NCBI RefSeq assembly: GCF_000495435.3
Contig: NZ_AXUN02000223.1
Coordinates: 1 to 64,000, forward strand
Reading direction: 5' to 3'
Source: Youngiibacter fragilis 232.1
GTDB lineage: Bacteria > Bacillota > Clostridia > Clostridiales > Clostridiaceae
Length of the DNA stretch: 64,000 nucleotides
The position numbers were made by a program, and so were the translations under genes. The notes beneath the pieces were generated by a model. The model made no database searches. It was not told where the DNA came from and saw only the letters and a list, made by a program, of their open reading frames with translations. Of the stretch, positions 52,596-62,576 are shown piece after piece. Numbering within the stretch: the stretch's first letter is position 1; every line of letters begins with the position of its first letter.

Positions 52596-53713
52596 GGGTT
52601 ATCTCCGAAAATCTGGTTCTGTCTTGAAAGCAGGTCATTATAGTAATCGAAGGAGAATTGCAGCTCGTAGTTACCGTATGCTCCTACAAATTTTTCTCGT
52701 GCATCGATTGCCTTAACTTTTTTTCCAATAGCGTCATAGCTGTAGACAAGGAGGTAGTTATTAAGAATATTGTCCGGATCCTTAGCCAGAGAGTCTTCAA
52801 AATAATTGCAGGCACTCTCGTAGTTTTCTGATAGATATTCCTTTACTCCCATGAGCATCAGTCCGTCGCTGCTATCTCGACTTTCGGCTGAGACCAATTC
52901 ATTTATCCCACCAATATCATTGTTTTTAAAATACTCCATCCCCACATAAGCCGATGCATCACTTCCATGTAATTTTGCCCCTTCATATGCCTCAATAGCC
53001 TTTTCAGAAATTCCAAAGATGCTATAGAGGTTTCCAAGTTCGATGTAGAATTTCCCGTATCCTGACAGGTTTTTAACCTCATTCTCCTTAACAAGTAGTT
53101 CAAGATATTTGATCCGGATTGGTTCAAGTTGGTTAAACTCGCTTTCGAGGAATATGGCATATGCTTTAACTTGGTCAACTTCCATCATATCGATGAAGTC
53201 TTTGACAGTTCTGATTAGCTTCTCATAGTATATCGAATCTGCAGGTGAGTTTGCTTTAGCTTTTTCAATAACCATTAACGCTCTTTCAGGATCGGATTCC
53301 AGCACATGCTCCGAATACCTCAGCAATGCTGCTGCATCATCAGGATAAGCTGAAATCCACTCAGTAAGTATACTAAAAGCATCATCATACATGAAACCAT
53401 TGAGCTTATCCCGATATTTGAATACATAATACCAATTTCCCACATCAGCTCTATTTTTAAGCTCGGATAGATACGGCTGGAGTTCTTTCGACATTCGTCT
53501 AATCAGCAATATTCTTGCAAAGTCAACTAGTTGTTCATCGGTAATAGATGAAATATCCGCCTGTTTCAAGACTGCCTCAAGCTGGGTATCCTTACCGTAC
53601 AGATCATCCTTGCTGTCATAAAAATCCTGCAGTAATGGGAATGCTCCAATTACTACTATCAGTACTATTAGTATTATAGTCAGGAACTTTGTCCTGCTAG
53701 TTTTCATTAACAA
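52592..53713 (-). CDS. Membrane-anchored TPR-like protein of the ABC cassette
   Basis: 373 residues from TTG 53713 (after GAGGGAGTG) or ATG 53707. One N-terminal membrane helix (about 9-29) is followed by a long helical region with tetratricopeptide-like pairs, clearest at about 235-260 (YIELGNLYSIFGISEKAIEAYEGA, in pieces) and 305-330 (YLSENYESACNYFEDSL). It probably faces the cell exterior and may act as a docking or sensing partner. It is set between two permease genes, an unusual arrangement. Confidence 0.65.
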   Translation of the reverse strand: MLMKTSRTKFLTIILIVLIVVIGAFPLLQDFYDSKDDLYGKDTQLEAVLKQADISSITDEQLVDFARILLIRRMSKELQPYLSELKNRADVGNWYYVFKYRDKLNGFMYDDAFSILTEWISAYPDDAAALLRYSEHVLESDPERALMVIEKAKANSPADSIYYEKLIRTVKDFIDMMEVDQVKAYAIFLESEFNQLEPIRIKYLELLVKENEVKNLSGYGKFYIELGNLYSIFGISEKAIEAYEGAKLHGSDASAYVGMEYFKNNDIGGINELVSAESRDSSDGLMLMGVKEYLSENYESACNYFEDSLAKDPDNILNNYLLVYSYDAIGKKVKAIDAREKFVGAYGNYELQFSFDYYNDLLSRQNQIFGDNP

Positions 53714-53742
53714 TTCTTCACTCCCTCAGTTTTCAGCTATAC

Positions 53743-54501
53743 CTAAAAATCCTTATTATTCATTATCCTCAAGGATACAAGGTAAAACAAAATAATATTG
53801 ACTGCAAAAACCACAATATTCCGGGTCAAGTCTAATGATGGGATGTCCTTGACCGAAAATGCTTCAAGCCATCCTGGCCCGGTCCAGAATGTTAATCGCC
53901 TTATCACATCTCCAATTACAGGAAACTGCGAAACATAAATGATAAAAAAATGAATAAAAAGTGTAAGTAATATCGCTATTTTATGGTTATTAAATAGAAG
54001 ACTGACCATAGTGCAAAAAAGAGCGTAGGAAGTGAGATACAAGAATGAATATAGATACGCCCCACCAGTCCTCAATATTAACTCTGAAGTAGGTATGGTG
54101 CTTTCTTCGATGTATATTGCACCCGTTGAAATATCTAAAAGTAATGGAATTATTGTGACCATTACCATGCATGCTCCGGATACCATAACGCCGAATAGGA
54201 TTTTCCCGTCAAGAATCTTAGTCCTGTCTACCCCCCCAATAATGTTGTTCCTGATTACCTTCTTACCTGCTTCCTGAGAAAATATCGAGGCATAAATTAC
54301 TATGAGGGCAACAGGGAAGTATAGTTGTATGAACCAGACCAGGTTAGTCATTGCAATCGAATAAAAACCAATATTGCCATCCATGATTACATAACTTACT
54401 CCATACAGAATTGTTGATAGTAATGTCAAAGCGGCAGATAAACCTATAAACAAGCCCGAATGGTTGTGCTTATAGAATTCAGCCTTCAGAACTCTTATCA
54501 C
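53743..54501 (-). CDS. ABC transporter permease (ABC-2 type)
   Basis: 252 residues, six hydrophobic segments. YASIFSQEAGKKVIRNNI then GGVDRTKILDGK is the ABC-2 pattern in which a cytosolic coupling loop follows helix 2. It overlaps the ATPase stop codon by 4 bases. With the other permease it could form a heterodimeric exporter. Confidence 0.8.
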   Translation of the reverse strand: MIRVLKAEFYKHNHSGLFIGLSAALTLLSTILYGVSYVIMDGNIGFYSIAMTNLVWFIQLYFPVALIVIYASIFSQEAGKKVIRNNIIGGVDRTKILDGKILFGVMVSGACMVMVTIIPLLLDISTGAIYIEESTIPTSELILRTGGAYLYSFLYLTSYALFCTMVSLLFNNHKIAILLTLFIHFFIIYVSQFPVIGDVIRRLTFWTGPGWLEAFSVKDIPSLDLTRNIVVFAVNIILFYLVSLRIMNNKDF

Positions 54502-55406
54502 TGCACACCACTCACCTTTCTCAAATAGAATTCTTCAAGGCTTATCTTGGAAAATTGTGAGCTCTCTAACTCCATTCCTCTTTCATTGAGCTTAAGTACA
54601 AGCTTTCCAAGTTCGCTTTCGGCTATTAAGACTTCCAATCTTTCACTGCTTAACCAATATCTGTATGTACTGATTTGAGCTAGATTTTCTTCAAAAAGCC
54701 TTTGATCCAGGCCGCTAAGATTTATAGAATGTATCTCCATTTCAGAGCCTTCATTATTTCTATAACTGAACTCTTCTAAGATTACACCAGTGTTATTCAG
54801 CACTATATCATCACACAGTTCTTTAGCTTCGGAAAGAAGGTGGGTGGCAATAACTACTGTATTGCCATCCTCCTTGAATCTCTTAAGTGTATTCCTTAAC
54901 AGCACTATTCCATCAGCATCGAGACCGTTTGTAGGTTCATCCAGGATAAGTATCTCAGGATCATGTACCATTGCCATGCAAATACCGAGCCTTTGCTTCA
55001 TCCCAGTCGAATACTTGGCTGCCTTGACCTTGGAATCTGGGTCAAGTTCAAACCTGTTCAATAGTTTCCTGGATTTCTGCTTGTCATTTTTTCCATGCAG
55101 CATGGAACTGACATTCATATTTCCCATGGCGTTCATGTATTCATAAATGCCTGGTTCTTCGATAAGCACACCCACGCTTTCCATTATCCTGTTAAGGTCA
55201 GTCCTCAAGCTGAGTTTATTGATTTCAACATCCCCGGCATCAGGTATCACTAGCCCTGAAATGATCTTTAGAAGTGTACTCTTACCCGAACCATTCGGCC
55301 CAAGTAATCCGACGATACGCCCTTTTCTGACATAAAGGCTGATACCTTTAAGAACATCACATTTCCCATACGATTTGAGTATGTTATTCACTCTTATTAC
55401 TTCCAA
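54498..55406 (-). CDS. ABC transporter ATP-binding protein (BcrA-like)
   Basis: 302 residues. Walker A GPNGSGKST at about 36-44; signature YSTGMKQRL at about 137; Walker B EILILDEPTNGLD; H-loop VVIATH. A 75-residue C-terminal extension follows, as in BcrA/lantibiotic-immunity ATPases. First gene of an operon ATPase-permease-TPR-permease, likely for export of or protection from a peptide or lipid-active compound; the substrate is unknown. Confidence 0.88.
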   Translation of the reverse strand: MEVIRVNNILKSYGKCDVLKGISLYVRKGRIVGLLGPNGSGKSTLLKIISGLVIPDAGDVEINKLSLRTDLNRIMESVGVLIEEPGIYEYMNAMGNMNVSSMLHGKNDKQKSRKLLNRFELDPDSKVKAAKYSTGMKQRLGICMAMVHDPEILILDEPTNGLDADGIVLLRNTLKRFKEDGNTVVIATHLLSEAKELCDDIVLNNTGVILEEFSYRNNEGSEMEIHSINLSGLDQRLFEENLAQISTYRYWLSSERLEVLIAESELGKLVLKLNERGMELESSQFSKISLEEFYLRKVSGVQ

Positions 55407-55621
55407 TAGCTTCCCCCCAACGATGAATTGAATCTATATTCCTTGATCCACATCTAGTAACATCTTAGAATAACCTGGCGCTCACATAATATTTTATCCA
55501 TCTCACTTCAAATCAATCCTGAGACTTCTACCATTATATCACAATATTATATCTTGATTGGTTAAGTCGAAATAAATAAATGTATTTATATCACACTAAT
55601 GCTAAGAAATGAAGACAACAC

Positions 55622-55661
55622 AAAACCGCCTGCCGATTTTTCAATCGACAGGCGGTTTTAT
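55622..55661 (-). terminator. Terminator of the tRNA pair
   Basis: AAACCGCCTG pairs with CAGGCGGTTT, with an inner CGAT / ATCG, followed on the minus strand by TTTTGTG. It sits just behind tRNA-Val. The rest of 55407-55621 is AT-rich with no gene. Confidence 0.8.
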
Positions 55662-55663
55662 TC

Positions 55664-55739
55664 TGGTGGGACGTACAGGACTCGAACCTGTGACTTTCAC
55701 CACGTCAAGATGACACTCTACCAGCTGAGTTAACGTCCC
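55664..55739 (-). tRNA. tRNA-Val (anticodon GAC)
   Basis: 76 nt including the encoded CCA. Acceptor GGGACGT / ACGTCCC, D arm ACTC/GAGT, anticodon stem TCATC/GGTGA with loop TTGACGT, T arm ACAGG-TTCGAGT-CCTGT. Discriminator A. Confidence 0.95.
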
Positions 55740-55747
55740 ATGGTCAC

Positions 55748-55821
55748 TGGAGCGGGTAAGGAGGATCGAACTCCCATTACCGGCTTGGGAAGCCGATGCT
55801 CTACCATTGAGCTATACCCGC
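55748..55821 (-). tRNA. tRNA-Gly (anticodon CCC)
   Basis: 74 nt including the encoded CCA. Acceptor GCGGGTA / TACCCGC, D arm GCTC/GAGC, anticodon stem TCGGC/GCCGG with loop TTCCCAA, T loop TTCGATC. It lies 8 bp upstream of tRNA-Val on the same strand and is probably co-transcribed. Confidence 0.95.
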
Positions 55822-55913
55822 AGGAGCACAAAGTTATTTTAACAAAATCCAGGGACTAAAGCAACATAAAAATGAACAACTGGCTGAATTTATTGGAATT
55901 AATTTCAAGAATC

Positions 55914-55942
55914 AAGGCTCCGGGCTGTTTTCCCGGAGCCTT
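55914..55942 (-). terminator. Terminator of spo0A
   Basis: Perfect 11-bp stem AAGGCTCCGGG / CCCGGAGCCTT with a 7-base loop; the minus-strand tail is GATTCTTG. Confidence 0.8.
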
Positions 55943-55969
55943 ATGCATTCAAATCATTTGAAATGGCCG

Positions 55970-56776
55970 CTACTGGTTCTTTCCGATAGTAAGCTTCAGA
56001 TTGTCGCTTACCATGGCGATGAACTCGGAGTTTGTTGGCTTTGCCTTGTCAAGGATTATGTTGTAGCCGAAGATCCTGTTCATGTTGTCTATCTGGCCTC
56101 TTGACCATGCAACCTCTATGGAGTGCCTTATGGCCCTTTCAACCCTTGATGGCGTTGTGTTGAACTTCTTGCCTATCGCAGGGTACAGTTCCTTTGTGAC
56201 TGCTGAAAGCAGCTCAAGGTCACCAATGACAAGCAGTATGGCTTCCCTCAGATACTGGTATCCCTTGATATGAGGAGGTATCCCCAGCTCCTGGAGTATG
56301 GATGAGACCTCTGATACAAGGTCAGCGCCTTCACCGATTTCAGTCTTCCTCTGGAATTTCTCTGCCGGTTCATAGTGCTGTTCAGTCTTTTCCTGCTTCT
56401 CCTCCATGTTGAAGAGGAGCTTTATCCTGCTTTTAAGGACCTTCATGTCAATGTCCTTGACCATGTAGTAGTCGGCACCAAGCTGGATTGCTGTCTGTGT
56501 TATCTTATCCTGGGCAATTGCCGAATATACAATGATCTTAGGCTTGTTATCCAGATTCTTGAGCTTTTCAAGGACACCAAGTCCGTCCAGCTGAGGCATT
56601 ATGATATCAAGGAGAAGAAGATCCGGCTCCTTCTCCCTGACAATATCGATAGTCTCCAGTCCGTTTCTTGCGAGGCCTACCACATTTATCTCAGGATCCG
56701 TAGATAAGTATTCCCTTAGCAAATTGCTGATGTCCTTGTTGTCGTCAGCAATGACTACGCTGATTTTCTTTCCCAT
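55970..56776 (-). CDS. spo0A: Stage 0 sporulation response regulator Spo0A
   Basis: 268 residues. The receiver domain has ADD at 10-12 and phosphoacceptor Asp57 (LLLLDIIMP). The C-terminal DNA-binding domain has the nearly invariant [17 protein letters not shown] at about 206-222. The conserved Lys107 is followed by Asp (YYMVKDIDM) instead of the usual Pro of the receiver K-P pair. A 35-residue linker separates the domains. recN lies directly upstream, with no spoIVB between them. AAGGGG lies before the ATG. Confidence 0.96.
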   Translation of the reverse strand: MGKKISVVIADDNKDISNLLREYLSTDPEINVVGLARNGLETIDIVREKEPDLLLLDIIMPQLDGLGVLEKLKNLDNKPKIIVYSAIAQDKITQTAIQLGADYYMVKDIDMKVLKSRIKLLFNMEEKQEKTEQHYEPAEKFQRKTEIGEGADLVSEVSSILQELGIPPHIKGYQYLREAILLVIGDLELLSAVTKELYPAIGKKFNTTPSRVERAIRHSIEVAWSRGQIDNMNRIFGYNIILDKAKPTNSEFIAMVSDNLKLTIGKNQ

Positions 56777-56896
56777 GTCATTGTCCCCTTATCAAGAATT
56801 TCGTATTATTTTTATTATAATTCAAAAATCATCCGATTTGTTATATTATTGCTAATTATCTGGAATTATTATTTTAATCCGAAATCCTGATTGAAT

Positions 56897-58576
56897 TCAT
56901 TTTTCATATTTCCGCTTAAGCTCATCCGATTTCCCGATGATGTCCCTGGCAGAGCTTACTGTTATATCCGAGATCACGCTGCCGCCGATCATCTTTGCAA
57001 GCTCCATTGCCTTCTCCTCATGATCAAGGCTTCTGACCCTTGTTATCGTCCTTCCGTCCTTCTCAAGCTTCTCGACTACAAAATGGTTGTCCGAGAATGC
57101 GGCTATCTGGGGCAGATGTGTAACGCAGAAGACCTGGAAGCCGTTTGAGAGCGAGTACATCTTTTCACCTACAGCTTCAGCCACCCTGCCGCTGATACCG
57201 GTGTCGATCTCATCGAAGATCACCGATGGAGTCCTGTCCTTGGCAATGAATGCCACCTTCATGGCGAGCATTATCCTCGAAAGTTCTCCGCCCGATACCA
57301 CCTTTTCCAGAGGTTTCCTTGGTTCACCAAGGTTCGTGGAAATCAGGAAGCTGACCCTGTCCATTCCTGATTCGGTAAGGTTCCCTTCGTTAGCCACCTC
57401 TACGGAGAAGTCAGCCTTTTCAAGGCCGATGAACTTCATTTCGCTGTTTATCCGTTCAGAAAGAAGTCTTCCGCCTTCCTCCCTCTTAAGGGTGATGACT
57501 TTGCCAAGTTCCCTCAGAGAATCTTCAGTTTTAGCTATCGATCCCTTTATCTCCTCGATTATCGCTTCCTGGTTGACGATTTCATCAAGCTGCTTCCTGG
57601 ATTCATCAAGGTGGCTGAGTACCGATCCGGTATCCCTTCCATACTTCTTCTTGAGGTTCTCGTACGTATGCAGCCTCTGGTTGACCTGCTCCAGCTCATC
57701 AGCATCGAAATATATCTCCTGGTTGAGCCTTTCAAGGTCCCTCGCCACTTCCTCCATCGAATAGAAGGCTTCTTCAAGTCCCCTGTGGGCTCCTCCTGCT
57801 TTCTCTATGATCTTCGCTACTGAGCCGAGGCTCTTGAGGGCCAGACGGCACCTGTCAAGGGCCCCGTCTTCACCGTCGAGCAGTTCAAGCGCTCCGCCAA
57901 GGCCAGTCGAAAGCTTCTCGGCATTGACAAGCATGAGCAGCTTCTCATCAAGATCCTTCTCCTCATCGATGCTTAGCCTCGCATCCTCGATATCCTTGAT
58001 CTGGTAGGCAAGGTAGTCAAGGAGCCTTTCCCTGTCCTTGCCGCCCTTCATGGATGAAAGCCTTGCCCTCAGGTTAACTAGCTCATTGTACCTTTCGGTA
58101 TATGCGATATAACCAGGTTCCTTATCCATTCCTGTGTAGCTGTCTAGGTACTCAAGGTGCCTTGCCGTGTCGAGGAGGTTCTGGTTGTTGTGCTGGCCAT
58201 GTATGTCCAGAAGTTCCCTTCCGATTTCCTTGAGCTGACCCACAAGTACTGTCCTGCCGTTGACCCTCGCGGTGTTCTTGCCCGAGGTGAAGGTCTCCCT
58301 TGATACTACGATTTCATCCTCAAAAGGTATTCCCGTGGCTTCAAGTACAGGTTTCACCCCTTCGGTCACGGAAAAGACAGCCTCAACAAAAGCGCTGTCA
58401 GCTCCAGTCCTTATCGCGTCCCTTGCGAACTTCCCTCCGAGCACAAAGCTTATGGAATCTATGAGTATGGATTTTCCTGCTCCGGTTTCACCGGTCAGGA
58501 TGGTATAGCCGGTGTCAAAAGATATGTCAAGACTGTCGATCAGAGCAAAATTCCTAACATTCAGCTGAATCAGCAT
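56897..58576 (-). CDS. recN: DNA repair protein RecN
   Basis: 559 residues. SMC-like ATPase: Walker A GETGAGKSIL at about 30-39, coiled-coil arms at about 150-360, signature VSGGELSRIMLAM and Walker B SVIFDEIDTGISG. HGQHNNQNLL is the family's conserved motif. It acts in double-strand-break repair and is usually SOS-regulated; no LexA box was seen immediately upstream. It is preceded by argR with a 1-bp gap. Confidence 0.96.
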   Translation of the reverse strand: MLIQLNVRNFALIDSLDISFDTGYTILTGETGAGKSILIDSISFVLGGKFARDAIRTGADSAFVEAVFSVTEGVKPVLEATGIPFEDEIVVSRETFTSGKNTARVNGRTVLVGQLKEIGRELLDIHGQHNNQNLLDTARHLEYLDSYTGMDKEPGYIAYTERYNELVNLRARLSSMKGGKDRERLLDYLAYQIKDIEDARLSIDEEKDLDEKLLMLVNAEKLSTGLGGALELLDGEDGALDRCRLALKSLGSVAKIIEKAGGAHRGLEEAFYSMEEVARDLERLNQEIYFDADELEQVNQRLHTYENLKKKYGRDTGSVLSHLDESRKQLDEIVNQEAIIEEIKGSIAKTEDSLRELGKVITLKREEGGRLLSERINSEMKFIGLEKADFSVEVANEGNLTESGMDRVSFLISTNLGEPRKPLEKVVSGGELSRIMLAMKVAFIAKDRTPSVIFDEIDTGISGRVAEAVGEKMYSLSNGFQVFCVTHLPQIAAFSDNHFVVEKLEKDGRTITRVRSLDHEEKAMELAKMIGGSVISDITVSSARDIIGKSDELKRKYEK

Positions 58577-58577
58577 T

Positions 58578-59030
58578 CTATTTCCTCATCATTGAACTTA
58601 TCTTCTCAACGAGGTCCCTCGCCTTCTCGACAGTCCTTACCAGGATGAATATCGTGTTGTCTCCGGCGATAGTTCCCGCGATCTCTGTCAGGTCAAGCTG
58701 GTCGATCGCTTCTGCGGCTGCAGAGGCGGACGCGGTTATTGTCTTTACGATTACGAACTTATCGAGTGACTCGACTGAGACTACCGTCTGTTCGAGGATT
58801 GACACGAGCTTCTCACCCATATCCTTGCCTTCGTCCCTTGAGATGACATACTTGTACCTGCCCTTTGAGTTCAGCATCTTAACGAGCTGCAGGTTCTTGA
58901 TGTCCCTTGATACCGTAGCCTGGGTGACGTTGAAGCCAAGTCTTCTCAGCTCCTCAGCCAGTTCCTCCTGTGTCTCGATGTCCTTGTTAGATACGATTTC
59001 CAAAATCCTTGATCTTCTGTCCGTTTTCAA
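58578..59030 (-). CDS. argR: Arginine repressor ArgR
   Basis: 150 residues, the family length, from the TTG at 59030 six bases after GGGGGG; the longer frame overlapping nadK is not used. The N-terminal winged helix has [20 protein letters not shown], then [12 protein letters not shown]. The C-terminal trimerisation/arginine-binding domain has [21 protein letters not shown] with the Asp-rich arginine pocket (GDNTIF). It regulates arginine synthesis and catabolism. Conserved argR-recN context. Confidence 0.95.
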   Translation of the reverse strand: MKTDRRSRILEIVSNKDIETQEELAEELRRLGFNVTQATVSRDIKNLQLVKMLNSKGRYKYVISRDEGKDMGEKLVSILEQTVVSVESLDKFVIVKTITASASAAAEAIDQLDLTEIAGTIAGDNTIFILVRTVEKARDLVEKISSMMRK

Positions 59031-59031
59031 A

Positions 59032-59868
59032 TTATTCCCCCCTGTTAATATCCATTGCCTTATATAATATCTTCTTTCTAAGTACGCTGAAGTAGTCGTA
59101 GTCCGCAAGCCTCAAGACCTTGCACGGGAACGGCGCCTTGCCGATCCTTATCGTCACATCCTCATTGAGGACCTCATGCTCCTGTCCGTCGACGGAAAGG
59201 TAGTATTCAGCCTCATCCATGTCAACCCTTACCTCCACCTCCTGGGTGCTGTTAAGCACCAGGTTCCTGACCCCGTAGGTATGGGGACAGATGGCTGTGA
59301 TGCAGATGGCATCAGCCGTAGGGTATACTATCGGTCCGCCTGCAGAAAGGTTGTAGGCAGTGGAGCCCGTTGGAGTGCTCACTATTATCCCGTCGCCCCT
59401 GTACCTTGTGCAGAAGTCCATGTCAACAAAAAGCTCGAAGTCCAGTATGTTGCTTAGCGCTCCCTTTGAGACCACTATGTCGTTAAGTGCCACATAGCTC
59501 TTCGTGATGCCGTCATTCTCGAACGAGCACTCGAGCATCATCCTTTCCTCTATGGAAAAGCTGCCGGCTTCTATGTTCTCAATCGCCTTCCTAAGGTCCT
59601 TGATCTCAGCTCCGGTCATGAAGCCTACCGTGCCTATATTCAGTCCCAGGATCGGAAGACCATGCCTGGATGCTATCCTGGCTGCAGAAAGGAGGGTCCC
59701 GTCTCCTCCAAGTACTATCAGCAGATCCTGGCCGCATATGTCCTCAGCTCCCGTGACCTTGCTGATCCTGACATCTGCAAGCACCTCCCTGAGTATCCTC
59801 ACGGTCTCGGCCTCGTATATGCCTTCCGGATCCTTTCTCTTGTTGTTGTAAATACCGATGTTCTTCAT
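59032..59868 (-). CDS. nadK: NAD kinase
   Basis: 278 residues from ATG 59868 after GGAGG. The GGDG motif ([13 protein letters not shown]) lies at about 53-65, [12 protein letters not shown] follows, and [18 protein letters not shown] carries the NE/D substrate region. It phosphorylates NAD to NADP. Coupled to tlyA upstream and argR downstream in a tight operon. Confidence 0.96.
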   Translation of the reverse strand: MKNIGIYNNKRKDPEGIYEAETVRILREVLADVRISKVTGAEDICGQDLLIVLGGDGTLLSAARIASRHGLPILGLNIGTVGFMTGAEIKDLRKAIENIEAGSFSIEERMMLECSFENDGITKSYVALNDIVVSKGALSNILDFELFVDMDFCTRYRGDGIIVSTPTGSTAYNLSAGGPIVYPTADAICITAICPHTYGVRNLVLNSTQEVEVRVDMDEAEYYLSVDGQEHEVLNEDVTIRIGKAPFPCKVLRLADYDYFSVLRKKILYKAMDINRGE

Positions 59869-59887
59869 GCAACGCCTCCATGACAGG

Positions 59888-60688
59888 TCATAAGGAATGT
59901 GCTCCGTCAACTACCTTAGTTATAGCTTCATCCGCATCGAAGGCTACGCCCTTGTCCATCTTTCCGAAATAGATGAGGAATTCCACGTTGCCTTCGGGGC
60001 CCTTGATCGGTGAGAAGTCCAGTCCGTATATGTGGCAGCCCGTTCCGGATATGAAGGTACATATCTTTCTTATGACTTCCTCGTGGACCTTCCTGTCCTT
60101 GACAACGCCATGCTTCCCGACCTGTTCCCTTCCAGCCTCGAACTGAGGCTTGATGAGGGCTACCATGGTACCAGTCTCCTTCATAAGCGCAAGGGCAGGA
60201 GGTATTATCTTCATTATCGAGATGAACGATACATCAGTAGCTGCAAAATCAATCTCATCCGGAATGTCCTCCCTTGTCGCATACCTGAAGTTCATCCTCT
60301 CCAGGCATACTACCCTGGGGTCAGTCCTCAGCTTCCAGGCGAACTGCCCGTAGCCCACATCCACAGAGTATACCTTTGCGGCTCCTCTCTGAAGGCACAC
60401 ATCGGTGAAGCCTCCCGTCGATGCCCCTATATCAAGGCAGGTAAGCCCCTGAAGGTCTATACCGAAGGCCGTCACTGCCTTGTCAAGCTTGTAGCCTCCC
60501 CTTGAGACAAAGGGCATCTTCTCACCCCTGAACTCGAAGACGGACTCAGTGTCATATTTGCCGCCAGGCTTGTCGGCCTTCATCCCGTCCGCATAGACCT
60601 TTCCGGTCATTATGGCAGCCCTTGCCTTTTCACGGGTCTCGAAGAGTCCCTTGTCGACAAGTATGGTATCAAGTCTCTCCTTACTCAT
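59888..60688 (-). CDS. tlyA: TlyA-family rRNA (cytidine-2'-O)-methyltransferase
   Basis: 266 residues from ATG 60688 after GAGGGTGA. The N-terminal S4 RNA-binding domain (about 3-65) is followed by an FtsJ-type methyltransferase fold with the SAM loop DIGASTGGFTDVCLQ and VDVGYGQFAWKLR. Annotated as hemolysin in older databases, TlyA 2'-O-methylates rRNA and affects capreomycin sensitivity. It overlaps dxs by 8 bases. Confidence 0.93.
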   Translation of the reverse strand: MSKERLDTILVDKGLFETREKARAAIMTGKVYADGMKADKPGGKYDTESVFEFRGEKMPFVSRGGYKLDKAVTAFGIDLQGLTCLDIGASTGGFTDVCLQRGAAKVYSVDVGYGQFAWKLRTDPRVVCLERMNFRYATREDIPDEIDFAATDVSFISIMKIIPPALALMKETGTMVALIKPQFEAGREQVGKHGVVKDRKVHEEVIRKICTFISGTGCHIYGLDFSPIKGPEGNVEFLIYFGKMDKGVAFDADEAITKVVDGAHSL

Positions 60689-62561
60689 CGCAATCACCCT
60701 CACATAGCCTTTCAGCGATCTTCCTTACAACTGAATCAGTATCCAGGCCGTAATGCCTGTATAGCGATTCAGGGTCTCCCTGGACAACGAATGTATCCCT
60801 GAAGCCAAACCTTATCACCTTCGCCGGCAGTCCCATGTCGTTTGCAGCCTCGAGGACCTGGGATCCCAGCCCACCGTGGACCATGTTGTCCTCAAGTGTG
60901 ACTATCGCCTTATTCTCCTCACTGTGTTTCCTTATCATTTCTACATCGACCGGCTTGATGAAGCAGGCATTGACTATACCGAACCTCAGGCCTCTGCCCT
61001 CAAGCCCCTTCACAACCGCCTCTGCCCTCTGCACCATCTTTCCAGTGGCATAGATGTATCCGTCGATGCCTTCTGAAATGACCTCAAACTTTCCAGGTGT
61101 GAACATGGCAAGCGCCTCCGGCTCAAACCCGGCAGGGTCCCCGCCTCTTGGGTACCTAATGGCAAGCGGTCCGTTAAAGGTTTCTGACCACATAACCATG
61201 TTATGAAGCTCCTCAAGTGATTTGGGCGCCATTATCGTAAGGTTCGGGACAGCACTCAGGAACGACAGGTCCAGTATCCCCTGATGGGTCTCCCCGTCGT
61301 CACCGACTATGCCAGCCCTGTCAATACCGATGACTACGGGCAGGTTCTGTATGCATATGTCATGTATCACCTGGTCGTATGCCCTCTGCAGGAATGTGGA
61401 GTATATCCCTATGTAGGGTTTCATGCCAGCTACAGCAAGTCCTGCGGCAAGCGTCGCAGCGTGCTGCTCGGCAATCCCCACGTCGAAGAACCTTGACGGG
61501 AACTCCTTCTTGAATGCTGAAAGCCCTGTCCCATCCGGCATTGCCGCAGTTATGGCACACACCTTTCCATTCTTTCTGCCAAGCTCCGTCACCGCTTCAC
61601 CGAAAACCTTTGAGTAGGTCACCTTGACCTTCGACACTACCTCTCCGTTCTGCTTGTTGAACGGGGCGATACCGTGGAACTGGTCCGGCCTCTTCTCAGA
61701 TGCGACATAGCCCCTGCCCTTCTGCGTCCTGACATGCACTATCACAGGACCGTTGAAGTCCCTCGCTACCTTCAGGACCTTGCTCATGTCCTTTATGTTG
61801 TGGCCGTCCACCGGCCCAAGGTATTTCAGCCCCATATCCTCGAACAGCATTCCGGGAACAAGCATTGTCTTGACGCTGTTCTTAAGCCTCATCATCCCTG
61901 TGTTGAGCGTCCTTCCCATGGGCATCCTGTCTATGGTGTCCTGTATGTCCTTCTTGACCTTCTCGTAATAGTTGTCACCCCGAAGCTGCGAAAGGTAGGT
62001 GCTTATCCCGCCTACGTTCCTCGATATGGACATCTGGTTGTCGTTAAGGACTATCACCATCCTTGTCTTTGAAAATCCCAGGTCATTCAGTGCTTCAAAG
62101 GCCATTCCGCCTGTAAGGGCTCCGTCTCCGATGACAGATATGACGTTGTAGTCGTCACCTGCGATGTCCCTTGCCCTGGCATAGCCGAGTCCTGCACTTA
62201 TGGAGGTGCTGGAATGTCCTGTGTCAAAGGCGTCATACCTTGATTCGTCCCTTTTGGGGAATCCGCTCAGTCCTTTGTATTTCCTCAGCTTCGCAAACTC
62301 ATCGAGCCTGTGCGTAAGCATCTTGTGCACATAGCTCTGGTGTCCCACATCGTATATTATCCTGTCCTTTTCAAGGTCGAAGACGTTGAAGAGGGCTACG
62401 GTGAGCTCGACAACTCCAAGATTCGGGGCAAGATGTCCACCTGTCTTGGATACCGATTCGATAAGGAATGCCCTTATCTCGTCTGAAAGCTGGTAAAGCT
62501 CATCCATGGTCAGTTCTTTGATGTCTTCAGGATTCCTGTATCTGTCCCTCAATATACCCAT
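60681..62561 (-). CDS. dxs: 1-deoxy-D-xylulose-5-phosphate synthase
   Basis: 626 residues. Thiamine-diphosphate enzyme: HLAPNLGVVELTVAL, DVGHQSYVHKMLTH, the TPP motif GDGALTGGMAFEALN (GDG-x-N type) near 150-180, and the transketolase-like DRAGIVGDDGETHQG. It condenses pyruvate with glyceraldehyde-3-phosphate, the entry to the MEP pathway. GGAAG precedes the ATG. It is co-directional with ispA upstream, separated by 15 bp. Confidence 0.97.
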   Translation of the reverse strand: MGILRDRYRNPEDIKELTMDELYQLSDEIRAFLIESVSKTGGHLAPNLGVVELTVALFNVFDLEKDRIIYDVGHQSYVHKMLTHRLDEFAKLRKYKGLSGFPKRDESRYDAFDTGHSSTSISAGLGYARARDIAGDDYNVISVIGDGALTGGMAFEALNDLGFSKTRMVIVLNDNQMSISRNVGGISTYLSQLRGDNYYEKVKKDIQDTIDRMPMGRTLNTGMMRLKNSVKTMLVPGMLFEDMGLKYLGPVDGHNIKDMSKVLKVARDFNGPVIVHVRTQKGRGYVASEKRPDQFHGIAPFNKQNGEVVSKVKVTYSKVFGEAVTELGRKNGKVCAITAAMPDGTGLSAFKKEFPSRFFDVGIAEQHAATLAAGLAVAGMKPYIGIYSTFLQRAYDQVIHDICIQNLPVVIGIDRAGIVGDDGETHQGILDLSFLSAVPNLTIMAPKSLEELHNMVMWSETFNGPLAIRYPRGGDPAGFEPEALAMFTPGKFEVISEGIDGYIYATGKMVQRAEAVVKGLEGRGLRFGIVNACFIKPVDVEMIRKHSEENKAIVTLEDNMVHGGLGSQVLEAANDMGLPAKVIRFGFRDTFVVQGDPESLYRHYGLDTDSVVRKIAERLCEGDCDE

Positions 62562-62576
62562 TTGAATTCTTCCTTA

